Notes under the pieces: model-generated | The model's database searches: none | What the model was told of the DNA's origin: nothing | The model's input: the letters and a program-made list of their open reading frames with translations, nothing else | Translations under genes and position numbers: made by a program | Part shown: one piece after another, positions 42,060-51,612 of the stretch | Layout of the letters: every line of letters begins with the position of its first letter | How positions within the stretch are numbered: position 1 is the stretch's first letter | Origin: Comamonadaceae bacterium | GTDB taxonomy: Bacteria > Pseudomonadota > Gammaproteobacteria > Burkholderiales > Burkholderiaceae_C | Assembly: GCA_947476285.1 (NCBI GenBank) | Contig: CANJPU010000001.1 | Span: 62,001 to 126,000 of the forward strand | Direction of reading: 5' to 3' | Length of the DNA: 64,000 bases

Positions 42060-42839
42060 TTACTCCTTGCCCGTGAACAGCGGGACCCGGCGCTCAGCCA
42101 TGGCCGCCACGCCCTCGCGAAAGTCTGCCGTTGCGAAATGCTGCTCTTGCTCGGACGCCTCGCGCTCCACGGCAGCCGCGACCGCCTGCGCCAATCCGGC
42201 GCGAAGCGTCATGCGTGTGGATTGTGATGCCACCGGGGCGCAGGTGGCGATCTCGTTGGCCAGACCCAGCGCAGCTTCTAGGACCTCGCCTTCGCCGCAC
42301 ACCACATCGGCCAGCCCGATTGCGCGCGCCTGATCGGCGTCCAGCCTTCGCCCGGTGAGCAGCATCAGGGCAGCCTCTTGATTGCCCACGGCGCGCGGCA
42401 AAGTTGCGCTCAGCCCGAAGCCAGGATGAACACCCAGGCGCGTGAAGTTGGCAGAAAAGCGCGCCCGTGGCCCGGCGACCCGGAAGTCGGCCACCATCGC
42501 GAGGCCCAAGCCCGCACCAATGGCCGGGCCGTGCACGGCGGCAACAATCGGCTTGGTGGTGCGAAACAATCGCACCGCTTCCACATAGACAGAACGCGGC
42601 GCAGAAGGCGCGTGCACCGCACCTGCGGAGAAGTCAGCGCCCGCGCAGAACGACCGGCCCTGGGCCGCCAGCACGATGGCACGACAGACGGGATCGCGGT
42701 CAAGCGCCTCCAGCATGTCGGCGAGCTCTGCAACAAGTGCATGGTTGAGAAAATTGTGGGGCGGCCGTTGGATCTCAATCGTGCTCACATGCCCGCTGGA
42801 TGTGACACTCAAGACCTTTGAGTTCCCGCTGTATTCCAT
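42060..42839 (-). CDS. enoyl-CoA hydratase/isomerase (crotonase) family
   Basis: A 259-residue crotonase. The oxyanion-hole region is VLAAQGRSFCAGADFSAG; the second region, AAVHGPAIGAGLGLAMVADF, is followed by FSANFTRLGVHPGFGLSATL. The usual first catalytic Glu (GGGCEL) is replaced by a Gly-Leu-Gly stretch, and the second Glu position by a His-Pro, so it may be an isomerase-type or other crotonase instead of a hydratase. ATG 42839 has GGGAG 5 bp upstream; ATG 42854 is an alternative. First gene after the operator-bearing promoter. Confidence 0.87.
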   Translation of the reverse strand: MEYSGNSKVLSVTSSGHVSTIEIQRPPHNFLNHALVAELADMLEALDRDPVCRAIVLAAQGRSFCAGADFSAGAVHAPSAPRSVYVEAVRLFRTTKPIVAAVHGPAIGAGLGLAMVADFRVAGPRARFSANFTRLGVHPGFGLSATLPRAVGNQEAALMLLTGRRLDADQARAIGLADVVCGEGEVLEAALGLANEIATCAPVASQSTRMTLRAGLAQAVAAAVEREASEQEQHFATADFREGVAAMAERRVPLFTGKE

Positions 42840-42887
42840 ATCGGCTCCCTGCATCTTGAACCCCTTGCTTTGACTCACACCGACGCT

Positions 42888-42915
42888 ATGATAGAACTTG
42901 CTTGTTGGATAACAA
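42888..42915 (-). promoter_or_regulatory. predicted sigma-70-type promoter of the crotonase operon
   Basis: On the minus strand TTGTTA (complement of 42910-42915) and TATCAT (complement of 42888-42893) are separated by 16 bp. They lie about 50 bp before the crotonase start. The -35 and spacer are covered by the dyad at 42896-42921. Confidence 0.5.
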
Positions 42916-42921
42916 GTAAGT
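42896..42921. promoter_or_regulatory. 11-bp-arm dyad operator over the crotonase promoter
   Basis: ACTTGCTTGTT and AACAAGTAAGT flank GGAT and are reverse complements at 10 of 11 positions. Arm length, spacing and overlap with the -35 element suggest a repressor of the TetR type, the usual controllers of acyl-CoA degradation operons. No TetR gene is in the window. Confidence 0.65.
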
Positions 42922-42962
42922 GACAGGCGTGAACGATCTTGAGCACTCGAGCGCCCTCTGTC

Positions 42963-43076
42963 ATTGCGGGCTTGACCCGCAATCCGTGTCGCGCCGGCCA
43001 ATGCGTTTGTTCAAGTGAAGTGGATCCCGGATCACGTCCGGGATGACAGCCCCGCAGGGCCGGGATGACAGCCCCG
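42963..43076. repeat. paired REP-like palindromes and a 16-bp direct repeat
   Basis: Two perfect 8+5+8 palindromes, ATTGCGGG-CTTGA-CCCGCAAT (42963-42983) and ATCCCGGA-TCACG-TCCGGGAT (43024-43044), are each flanked by GTCA/TGAC bases in opposite orientation, as in BIME-type units. Then CGGGATGACAGCCCCG occurs at 43039-43054 and again at 43061-43076, 22 bp apart. This fills most of the 271-bp gap (42840-43110) that is not promoter. Confidence 0.75.
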
Positions 43077-43110
43077 GGGCCGACAGACGCCACCATTCTG
43101 GCCCGCACGA

Positions 43111-43761
43111 TCAGATCCCCGCACGCGCCTTCGCAACCTGGGCGCGCCGCGCGGGCGCATAGGCCTCTTGCCCCAGCGCAAGGTACAAGGCCTGCGTCAC
43201 ATCGTGGTGTTCGGCAAGGCCCGTGCGCTGCAAGAGCGAGATCGGGCCCTCGGGATAACCCAGACCCAGGCACAAGGTCTTGTCCAGGTCTTGCGCACTG
43301 GCCAGCTTCTCGTCAAGCCGGCGCAAGGCCGCGTTCAGGTAAGGGCGGATCAGGCGATCGACGATGCGGCCGGGGAAGTCGCCGCACACGGCCACCTTCA
43401 AGCCAGCGGCCTCGAAGGCAGCGCGTGCAGCCGCGATGGCGCTGTCACGCGTTTGCGGCTGGCGCACCAACTCCACCAGCGCGGTGGGATCGGCCCTGCC
43501 CAGACGAAAGCGCGCGAAACCCACCACGTTGGAGCCTTCAGTGCCAGAGGATTCGCCGGTGTGCGCGCCCAGGCATTCCTGCCCAAGTTCCACCGCAACA
43601 AAAGGGCAGGCGCCGAGCTCGTCGGCTGCCGCAAATGCGCTGCCTGCATCTTTGCCGACAAATACGCACGCGGCCCCATTGGCGTCGGCCTGCTGGGTGA
43701 AGGCATGGGCCACCGGGAAGGAACGGCTCTGACCTGCTTGAACGATTCTGTAGTTGCTCAT
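43111..43761 (-). CDS. 3-hydroxyacyl-CoA dehydrogenase C-terminal-domain protein with degenerate N-domain
   Basis: A 216-residue protein. Residues about 120-216 form a 3HCDH C-terminal helical domain: GDFPGRIVDRLIRPYLNAALRRLDEKLAS, DKTLCLGLGYPEGPISLLQRTGL. The preceding part resembles a shrunken Rossmann domain without G-x-G-x-x-G, so it cannot bind NAD in the normal way. It starts 4 bp after the stop of a full-length dehydrogenase and may be its dimer partner or a structural subunit. Shared codon usage and tight spacing argue that it is functional and not a fragment. Confidence 0.8.
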   Translation of the reverse strand: MSNYRIVQAGQSRSFPVAHAFTQQADANGAACVFVGKDAGSAFAAADELGACPFVAVELGQECLGAHTGESSGTEGSNVVGFARFRLGRADPTALVELVRQPQTRDSAIAAARAAFEAAGLKVAVCGDFPGRIVDRLIRPYLNAALRRLDEKLASAQDLDKTLCLGLGYPEGPISLLQRTGLAEHHDVTQALYLALGQEAYAPARRAQVAKARAGI

Positions 43762-43765
43762 GCCT

Positions 43766-44641
43766 TCATGCTCCGAACATCTTGCTGTCTGCGTAGGTGT
43801 GAAAGCCCCGGCCGCTCTTCTTGCCCAGCCAGCCGGCGGCGATCATGCGCCTGACCAGCGGCGGGCAGGCGGCGCGTGGCTCATTGGTGATGCCATGCAT
43901 CGCCTCGCACAAGAGCTTCTGCGTGTCCATGCCAACGAGGTCAAGCAGTTCCAGTGGCCCCATCGCATAACCCATCGCGGTCTTGATCGCCAGGTCGATG
44001 TCGGCGGCCTCGGCCACGCCCTGCTCCACCAGCCGGATCGCGTCGTTGTTGAACGGGATGAGGAAGTAGTTGAGCACAAATCCCGGCGTGTCTTGGGTGC
44101 GCACCGGCTTTTGCCCCAGCGCCTCGCACAGTGCCCAGGCTTTTGCGAAAGTCTCGTCGCTGGTGTTGAGCCCGGGCGACATCTCCACCAGTTTCATCAA
44201 TTGCGCCGGCAGGCAAAAGTGCATGCCGACAAAGCGATCCGCACGGCCCGAGCCACCGGCGATCTCGGTGATGCTGATGGTGGACGTGTTGCTTGCGAAG
44301 AGCGCATGCGGCGGACAGATCTGATGGAGCTTGCCAAACAAGTCATGCTTGACCGGGAGACTTTCGAACACGGCTTCAATCACCAGATCGCAGTCGGAAA
44401 AATCGCTGAGCGATGTGCTGCCGCTCCACTGGCCCATGATCTCGGAGAGCTTCTCGGGCGCGAGCTTGCCGCGCTCCACGCTCTTTCTCAAGAACGCTTC
44501 GGTTTGGTCGCGTGCGCGCTCGACTGCCTGCTGGTTCAGGTCAAACACGCGCGTGCGAAAGCCCGCGCGGGCACACACGATGGCAATGCCGGCGCCCATG
44601 GTGCCGGCGCCGGCCACGCCAATGGTCTTTATCTCACTCAT
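43766..44641 (-). CDS. 3-hydroxyacyl-CoA dehydrogenase
   Basis: A 291-residue two-domain enzyme that oxidises (S)-3-hydroxyacyl-CoA to 3-ketoacyl-CoA with NAD. VAGAGTMGAGIAIVCARAGF is the NAD-binding loop, ASNTSTISITEIA holds the catalytic Ser, VGMHFCLPAQLMKLVEM has the catalytic His, where most relatives have F-N-P (here C-L-P), and PGFVLNYFLIPFNNDAIRL opens the C-domain. ATG 44641 has AGGAG 6 bp upstream. Middle of the sigma-54-controlled beta-oxidation-type operon. Confidence 0.92.
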   Translation of the reverse strand: MSEIKTIGVAGAGTMGAGIAIVCARAGFRTRVFDLNQQAVERARDQTEAFLRKSVERGKLAPEKLSEIMGQWSGSTSLSDFSDCDLVIEAVFESLPVKHDLFGKLHQICPPHALFASNTSTISITEIAGGSGRADRFVGMHFCLPAQLMKLVEMSPGLNTSDETFAKAWALCEALGQKPVRTQDTPGFVLNYFLIPFNNDAIRLVEQGVAEAADIDLAIKTAMGYAMGPLELLDLVGMDTQKLLCEAMHGITNEPRAACPPLVRRMIAAGWLGKKSGRGFHTYADSKMFGA

Positions 44642-44700
44642 CTTTTCTCCTTGAACGCTGACGTCCAAATTCTCTGAATGTTGATGTCGATGCTTTTCGT

Positions 44701-45465
44701 TCACTCATCGCGAAAGTTTGCCTTGCGCTTCTCCACAAAGGCCTGCATGCCTTCCTGCGCATCGCTTGTACGAAAGGCGAGCGTGGACAGATCGGCTTCG
44801 CATCGAAGCCCCTCATGCAAGGGAAGATCCAAGGCCCGTTGCACTGCTTCTCGCCCGAACTGCAGGGCACGCAATCCGTGGCCTGAAAATTCACGCGCAT
44901 AGGCCTTGGCTGCTGCAAGGCCGGGGGCTTGCACGATGCGGTTGACAAGCCCGATGGCAAGCGCTTCATCGGCGCCCACCGTGCGCCCGGTCATCACCAT
45001 CTCCAATGCGCGTCCTGCACCCACAAGCCGCGGTAAGCGCTGGGTTCCGCCGTAACCCGGAATGAGCCCGAGCTTGACTTCGGGCAGACCGAATTTCGCA
45101 TTTGGCAAGGCCAGTCGCAAAGTGCACGCGAGCGCCAGCTCGCAGCCGCCGCCAAACGCAAACCCATTGACCAGCGCCACTGAGGGTATGGGCAGGCGAT
45201 CGAGCAGGGCAAACACGGCCTGGCCGAGTTCGGCGCCTTCGCGCTGTGCGGCAAGCCCGCGGTCTTGCAATTCCTTGATGTCCGCGCCTGCACAAAATGA
45301 CTTCTCACCTTCGCCAGTGACGATCAGTGCACGCGCCTTGGAGCGCCCTGCTTGCTTGATGCATTCGCCAATTTGGCCAATCAGCTCGAAGCTGAGCGCA
45401 TTCAATGCCGTGGGGCGCCGGATGGTGAGGACTGCGAATTCCTCGTCGTAGGTTAGCTCTATCAT
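44701..45465 (-). CDS. enoyl-CoA hydratase
   Basis: A 254-residue crotonase with both catalytic glutamates in place: VNGFAFGGGCELALAC (first Glu) and FGLPEVKLGLIPGYGGTQRLPRLVG (second Glu), and the oxyanion region KSFCAGADIKEL. Expected activity is hydration of trans-2-enoyl-CoA to (S)-3-hydroxyacyl-CoA, feeding the dehydrogenase next in the operon. ATG 45465 overlaps the acyl-CoA ligase stop by 4 bp. Confidence 0.92.
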   Translation of the reverse strand: MIELTYDEEFAVLTIRRPTALNALSFELIGQIGECIKQAGRSKARALIVTGEGEKSFCAGADIKELQDRGLAAQREGAELGQAVFALLDRLPIPSVALVNGFAFGGGCELALACTLRLALPNAKFGLPEVKLGLIPGYGGTQRLPRLVGAGRALEMVMTGRTVGADEALAIGLVNRIVQAPGLAAAKAYAREFSGHGLRALQFGREAVQRALDLPLHEGLRCEADLSTLAFRTSDAQEGMQAFVEKRKANFRDE

Positions 45466-47132
45466 GATTTGGATGCCTGGTAGCGAACGGGTTGGGGTTG
45501 CAGGCGGCCGGTGCGAACCCATTCCACCAGCTCGCGCTTGAGAATCTTGCCGCTGGCTGTCATTGGGAACTCCACCACCACAGCGAAGAACTCGGGCATA
45601 TCGAATTTGGAGAGGCCTTCGCTGGCCAGGTGCTGCAAAATTTCATCGCCAGCCAGAGCCTGGTCGTTGCAAATGATGGCCAGGCACACTTTCTCGCCCA
45701 GGCGTTCGTCGGCCACACCGAATGCCGCTGCCCGCTTGACCGAGGGATGGCGGTGCGCATACTCCTCGATGTGAGCGGGATGGATATTGTGTCCGCCCCG
45801 AATGATGAGATCTTTCTTGCGCCCGACGATCTGCAAATTGCCCGCAGCGTCAAACCGTCCGAGATCGCCGCTGAGAAACCATCCGCTGCTGTTGAATGAT
45901 GATTCGGTGGCTGTCTGATTATTGAAGTAGCCCAGCATCAAGACCCCGCCACGCCCGCCAATCTCGCCCACCTCACCGGGAGCAACCTCCAGGTCTGGAT
46001 TTTCCTGCTGCCAAAGGCGAATTTCATAACCCGCGCACGACTTTCCGCAGGTGCTGGTGATCACCTCCACCGGATCGGATGGCTTGGTGTACTGGTGCGA
46101 ACCGTTCTCCGTCATGCCGTACACATTCTGCGGCTTGGCCCCCAGCGCCAGCAGCCGCCGCGCGGTCTCGGTGGGGATTGGAGAGCCTGCCATGTAGAAG
46201 ACCTTCACCGCGCCAAGCTGCGTCAGCCCCCGCTTGTCAACGTCGTGCAGCAGATCGCTTGCATGCGTGGGCACACCCATGACGTAGGTCGCTCCTGTGG
46301 TTTGCAACCAATCCAAGGCGCTGACGCCCGCAGTGGGATCGAATGTGACCAACTCGCAACCGGTGACCAGCACCTGCTCCAGCGCCACGGTGCCGATGTG
46401 GTGACTCATCGGGCTGAGCGAGAGCAGCACCGTGCTGTGGTTCTGCCCCCAGTCCGCCACCATGGCCCTGCCGTTGGCCAGCAGCGTGTTGTCGCTGTGC
46501 ATCACGCCTTTGGGCGTACCAGTGGTGCCGCTGGTGAAAGCCAGATAGACGATCTGGTCCGGATGCGTGCTGGGCGGCGGCTGCGCGATGCGTGACTGCT
46601 GTGTCGGCATCGGGTGCGTGCCGGGCGGCAACTTTTCATCTGGCGTGCGCAGCCCGGGCAAGGCATAAACGCGCTTCATGTGGCCCATCTGGGCAGCGCG
46701 GGCGAAGATATCAGCCGTGGTGGCGTCCGCACCCCAGCCCGGCTGTGCGAACAAGGCCCGGCATTCAATGCGCGAGAGCAGGGTCACGATTTCCGCGACC
46801 GTGTAATTCTGGTGCAAGGACGGATTGCAGACATAGCCGTTGCGCGAGCAAGCCAACAAAATGACCACGCTCTCCACCCGGTTGGGCAGCCAGATCGAGA
46901 CACGGTCGCCGCGGCGCAGGCCGGCTTCGTGCAGATCTGCGGCCAAGGCATCCACCATGGCGACGAGCGCACTCCAGGTGAAGCGCCGCGCGCTGTCACG
47001 CACGGCATAGGCACTCCCGCGCTCGGTCGCGTGTCTGCGCGCCAGCGAGTAAAGCGTGTCTGTCTGCCAGATACCCGAGAGGTAGTGCTCCCTGGCGGTT
47101 GCCGGTTCGTGCAAGGTGAGAAGGTGCGACAT
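45462..47132 (-). CDS. AMP-forming acyl-CoA ligase
   Basis: A 556-residue ANL-superfamily ligase. The P-loop LAFTSGTTGTPKGVMHS, VYGMTENGSHQYT as the A5 motif, GWFLSGDLGRFDAAGNLQIVGRKKDLIIRGGHNIHPAHIEE spanning the A7-A8 hinge, and MTASGKILKRELVEW with the A10 lysine are all intact. First gene of the operon read from the sigma-54 promoter at 47282-47297, about 139 nt downstream of the expected transcript start. It presumably activates the acid that induces the pathway. The closest recognisable class is cyclohexanecarboxylate/long-chain acid ligases, without certainty. Confidence 0.92.
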   Translation of the reverse strand: MSHLLTLHEPATAREHYLSGIWQTDTLYSLARRHATERGSAYAVRDSARRFTWSALVAMVDALAADLHEAGLRRGDRVSIWLPNRVESVVILLACSRNGYVCNPSLHQNYTVAEIVTLLSRIECRALFAQPGWGADATTADIFARAAQMGHMKRVYALPGLRTPDEKLPPGTHPMPTQQSRIAQPPPSTHPDQIVYLAFTSGTTGTPKGVMHSDNTLLANGRAMVADWGQNHSTVLLSLSPMSHHIGTVALEQVLVTGCELVTFDPTAGVSALDWLQTTGATYVMGVPTHASDLLHDVDKRGLTQLGAVKVFYMAGSPIPTETARRLLALGAKPQNVYGMTENGSHQYTKPSDPVEVITSTCGKSCAGYEIRLWQQENPDLEVAPGEVGEIGGRGGVLMLGYFNNQTATESSFNSSGWFLSGDLGRFDAAGNLQIVGRKKDLIIRGGHNIHPAHIEEYAHRHPSVKRAAAFGVADERLGEKVCLAIICNDQALAGDEILQHLASEGLSKFDMPEFFAVVVEFPMTASGKILKRELVEWVRTGRLQPQPVRYQASKS

Positions 47133-47158
47133 GGCTTGAAACCCCCGGTGTGAATCAA

Positions 47159-47245
47159 TCAGTTGCCGAAATGCGATGCATCAGGACTGCGGCGCTGCGC
47201 GAAGGCCTTGGCGAATTTTTGGTGCTCGTCGCTTGCATGAATGTT
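47159..47245 (-). pseudogene. possible C-terminal remnant of a crotonase
   Basis: In the leader of the ligase operon the minus strand reads NIHASDEHQKFAKAFAQRRS then PDASHFGN and stop. The pattern (..D/E-x-H-x-x-x-x-A-F-x-x-x-R) is that of enoyl-CoA hydratase C-termini. No upstream coding segment in this frame is recognisable, so it is at best about 28 codons of a deleted gene. Confidence 0.35.
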
Positions 47246-47281
47246 CCTGTCAGATGTTGGGCTTACCGCGAACTTGGCCTG

Positions 47282-47297
47282 TGCAAGCAGTGTGCCA
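47282..47297 (-). promoter_or_regulatory. sigma-54 promoter of the acyl-CoA ligase operon
   Basis: The minus strand reads TGGCAC-ACTGC-TTGCA, an exact match to the -24/-12 consensus TGGCAC-N5-TTGCA. The expected start of transcription is near 47271. A sigma-54 activator is encoded divergently 121 bp away. This is one of the best-supported sites in the window. Confidence 0.85.
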
Positions 47298-47356
47298 AGT
47301 CAAGCTGCGAACGTCCTTGGCCAATATAGAGCGAAGTACCCACTTGGCCGCGCCGT

Positions 47357-47373
47357 GCCGGCCAATCGCCGGC
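47357..47373. promoter_or_regulatory. GCCGGC-N5-GCCGGC dyad, candidate enhancer site
   Basis: A perfect 6+5+6 inverted repeat 60 bp upstream of the -24 element, about 95 bp from the predicted transcript start, the usual distance for a sigma-54 activator binding site. Nearby CTTGGCC repeats (47273, 47316, 47343) may also matter. Confidence 0.4.
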
Positions 47374-47418
47374 CGGGGTGTCTTTGGTGCAGACAGATTG
47401 GCACGGAATCGAAGTATC

Positions 47419-49155
<1,737 letters not shown>

Positions 49156-49185
49156 GCTGGCCGGACCTCCTCGGAGAGCCAAGCC

Positions 49186-50379
49186 TCAGTGATCCGCGCC
49201 GTGCTCGCCGATGTTGCGCAGGCCATAGCCCAGGCGACTCGTCGCCACAATGGTCAGTCCCATCATCCAGAACAGACCGGTCGCGCCCAACAAGCCGCCG
49301 AGCACTCCGAACATCACCGGCATCGCGACACTTGACAGATTGAGCGAGACAAGTCTGATCGCCAATGCCTCTCCGTGACGGTGGCGCGGAGTCATCTGGT
49401 GCAGCATGCTCAGAATCATCGGCTGAACCGTGCCAAGGGCAATGCCGATCATGGCCGAGCACGCAGCCATCGTCAGTGGCGACTCGGCCAATGGATAGAT
49501 CAGGAACAGAACCCCCGTGGCGGCAACTGCGGCGGTAATCAAGGCCCACTCGTGCAGCCGGTCGGCAATCGTGGGTATGACCACTCGAATGAGGACGGCG
49601 GAGATTGCGAACGCACCCAGAATGCTGCCGATCACAGTGGCGGACAGCCCGCGGTCATGGCCCAACACCGGCACCATGAAGCCATGCAGATCCCACGAGG
49701 ATGAGAAGCACCAGTTCATCAGCAGCAAGCGCCGAAAGCCCGGCTCGCGCAGCAGGCCCCAGGCGGTTTCGGTGTGAGCGGGGCGCACGTCCTCGTTGGG
49801 CAATTCCCGTGCGGTGCGCACCAGGAACCAGGCGAGCAGGGGCAGTGCCGCGAGCATTGCAAAGGCAGCGCGAAAGCCGAAATGATCGATGACCAGCCCG
49901 GCCGCGAAAGGCCCCAGAAAATTAGACGCGGCAGGTGCAATCGAGAGCCATGAAAACACCTGCTTGAGCTGTGTTGGCGTCTGCGCGGCCCGGCCGACGT
50001 GCCGCTGCAGGGCGATGGTGGCACCGCCAATCGCGCCACCGACAAGCAATGCGCTGACGCAAAGCACCGGGTAGATCGGCCACATCGCTGCCAGGCCGAC
50101 ACCGGTGGTCGCCGCGATGATTGCCAGGCCCACTGGCCGCTTCAGGCCATGACGATCCGCGAAGCGGCCCGCAGGCAGCGAGAGAAAAATCTGCGTGAAG
50201 GCGAACAAGGCCACCAGCACACCGGCACCCACCTTGCCGTAGCCCAGGCTCAGTACCAGCAAGGGCGCCGCCATTCGGCTGCCCGCCATGGCCGCATGCA
50301 GGCACACATGCCCAACGATGAGCCGCACCAACTGCGCGCCCGAGTCACTCTGATGATGAGACTGTGTCACTGGAGGCAA
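49186..50379 (-). CDS. MFS transporter
   Basis: A 397-residue major facilitator protein with about 12 transmembrane helices. The loop-2/3 motif is GRFADRHGLKRPVG, and the helix-5 segment WLSIAPAASNFLGPFAAGLVIDHFG is of drug/H+ antiporter or exporter style. A variant of the conserved motif recurs between helices 8 and 9 (IADRLHEW). Substrate unknown; the gene is convergent with the sigma-54 activator and could export or import a pathway compound. No other gene shares its transcript with certainty. Confidence 0.88.
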   Translation of the reverse strand: MPPVTQSHHQSDSGAQLVRLIVGHVCLHAAMAGSRMAAPLLVLSLGYGKVGAGVLVALFAFTQIFLSLPAGRFADRHGLKRPVGLAIIAATTGVGLAAMWPIYPVLCVSALLVGGAIGGATIALQRHVGRAAQTPTQLKQVFSWLSIAPAASNFLGPFAAGLVIDHFGFRAAFAMLAALPLLAWFLVRTARELPNEDVRPAHTETAWGLLREPGFRRLLLMNWCFSSSWDLHGFMVPVLGHDRGLSATVIGSILGAFAISAVLIRVVIPTIADRLHEWALITAAVAATGVLFLIYPLAESPLTMAACSAMIGIALGTVQPMILSMLHQMTPRHRHGEALAIRLVSLNLSSVAMPVMFGVLGGLLGATGLFWMMGLTIVATSRLGYGLRNIGEHGADH

Positions 50380-50431
50380 ATCTTACTGCCTACGCGCGCA
50401 GTAACCACGGCCCACTCTGAGCCCACGGCCA

Positions 50432-51340
50432 TCAGACCCGAGGCGCCACAGGCACGCCCGTCCATTGTTCATAGAGCTTCACGACGGCGGTACCGTCCTG
50501 CTCGCCCAACCCTGATGCGCGGGCCATCTGGTAGACCTGCTGGGCAACGGGCGCGATGAACATCGGCACGCCCAGCGATTTCGCCAGTGAAGTCTGCAAC
50601 TCGATGTCCTTGTAGGTGATGTCCATCCGGATGCCAGCGAAGTCACGGGCAAGAATCTTGGGCGCGGAGTACTGAAAGGCGACGCTGTTGCCGGTGGCCT
50701 TGCCGATGATCTCGACCATCTGCTGCGGGTCGAGCCCCGCCTTGGCGCCCAGGGCCAGCGCCTCGGCGATGAGAACACGCCCGACCTGGAACAGCATGTT
50801 GTTGACCAGTTTCATCGAAGTGCCGTTGCCGATGGCGCCAAAATGGGTGATCGTTGCGGTCATGGCGTCGAGCACCGGCCGGGCCCGCTCCAGCGCCGCA
50901 GCGTCCCCGCCCACATAGGCATTGAGCGTGCCGGCGATGGCGCCTTTTTCCATGCCGCTCACCGGCGCATCCAGCAGATCGACACCCTTGTCGGCCAGCT
51001 TTTGATGCATCTTGCGCAGCATCAAGGGATCGATGGTGCCCATGCTGAGGATCACGTCCCCGGGCTGCGCGGTGTCAATGAAGCCACCGGGCCCGACAAT
51101 GACCTCTTCGGCCTGCGCCGTGGTGTCGACCATGGAGATGACAGTGCGGGCGCGGCTGGCGACATCGGCGGCGCCAGTGCCCGCCTGTGCGCCCAGGCTG
51201 ACCAGGTGCTCCACCTTGCGCGGATCGATGTCGTACACCACCAGCGGGTGGCCCTTCTTCACGATGTTCTGGGCCATGGGACCGCCCATCATCCCCAGGC
51301 CGACAAAGCCCACCGTCTTGTCTCTGGCTTGGTTGCTCAT
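50432..51340 (-). CDS. 3-hydroxyisobutyrate-dehydrogenase-family oxidoreductase
   Basis: A 302-residue beta-hydroxyacid dehydrogenase. GFVGLGMMGGPMAQNIVKKG is the NAD(P) loop, LLDAPVSGMEKGAIAGTLNAYVGG the substrate loop, GNGTSMKLVNNMLF bears the catalytic Lys, and KDIELQTSLAKSLGVPMF the C-terminal motif. Oxidises a beta-hydroxy acid such as 3-hydroxyisobutyrate, glycerate-type or tartronate-type compound. ATG 51340 has AGGAG 6 bp upstream. Divergent from the CMD/tandem-dehydrogenase/amidohydrolase operon. Confidence 0.9.
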   Translation of the reverse strand: MSNQARDKTVGFVGLGMMGGPMAQNIVKKGHPLVVYDIDPRKVEHLVSLGAQAGTGAADVASRARTVISMVDTTAQAEEVIVGPGGFIDTAQPGDVILSMGTIDPLMLRKMHQKLADKGVDLLDAPVSGMEKGAIAGTLNAYVGGDAAALERARPVLDAMTATITHFGAIGNGTSMKLVNNMLFQVGRVLIAEALALGAKAGLDPQQMVEIIGKATGNSVAFQYSAPKILARDFAGIRMDITYKDIELQTSLAKSLGVPMFIAPVAQQVYQMARASGLGEQDGTAVVKLYEQWTGVPVAPRV

Positions 51341-51358
51341 GTGATCTCCTGATGTGAT

Positions 51359-51379
51359 GACTTGCCGAGGCTGCAAGTC
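51359..51379. promoter_or_regulatory. GACTTGC-N7-GCAAGTC dyad
   Basis: A perfect 7+7+7 inverted repeat 19 bp upstream of the dehydrogenase start; it contains T-N11-A, the LysR-box geometry. It lies in the 272-bp divergent region 51341-51612, the rest of which shows no gene. Confidence 0.45.
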
Positions 51380-51612
51380 GTGTGCCATGAGAGTGCGGGG
51401 CACTCGGCAGCCTTTGTGCCTGTGCGGGCGCCACGAACGTCGCTGCGGTGGACAGACAGGTGTATTTGGCTGACACATGCTGGCCCTGTTCCATGCAAGA
51501 TGGACCCTGCGGCACTGGGCCTGACTCGGAGTAGCCTGCGGGCACAGGTCTTGCTGAAACAAGCGCCTGAAACCATCGTATCAGTCACATCCAACCACGC
51601 AGGAGCATTCTC

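Noticed and set aside
47395-47413. Sigma-54 promoter on the plus strand (TGGCACGGAATCGAAG) for the activator gene
   Set aside because: The -24 half is good, but no GC dinucleotide is at -12; probably chance.
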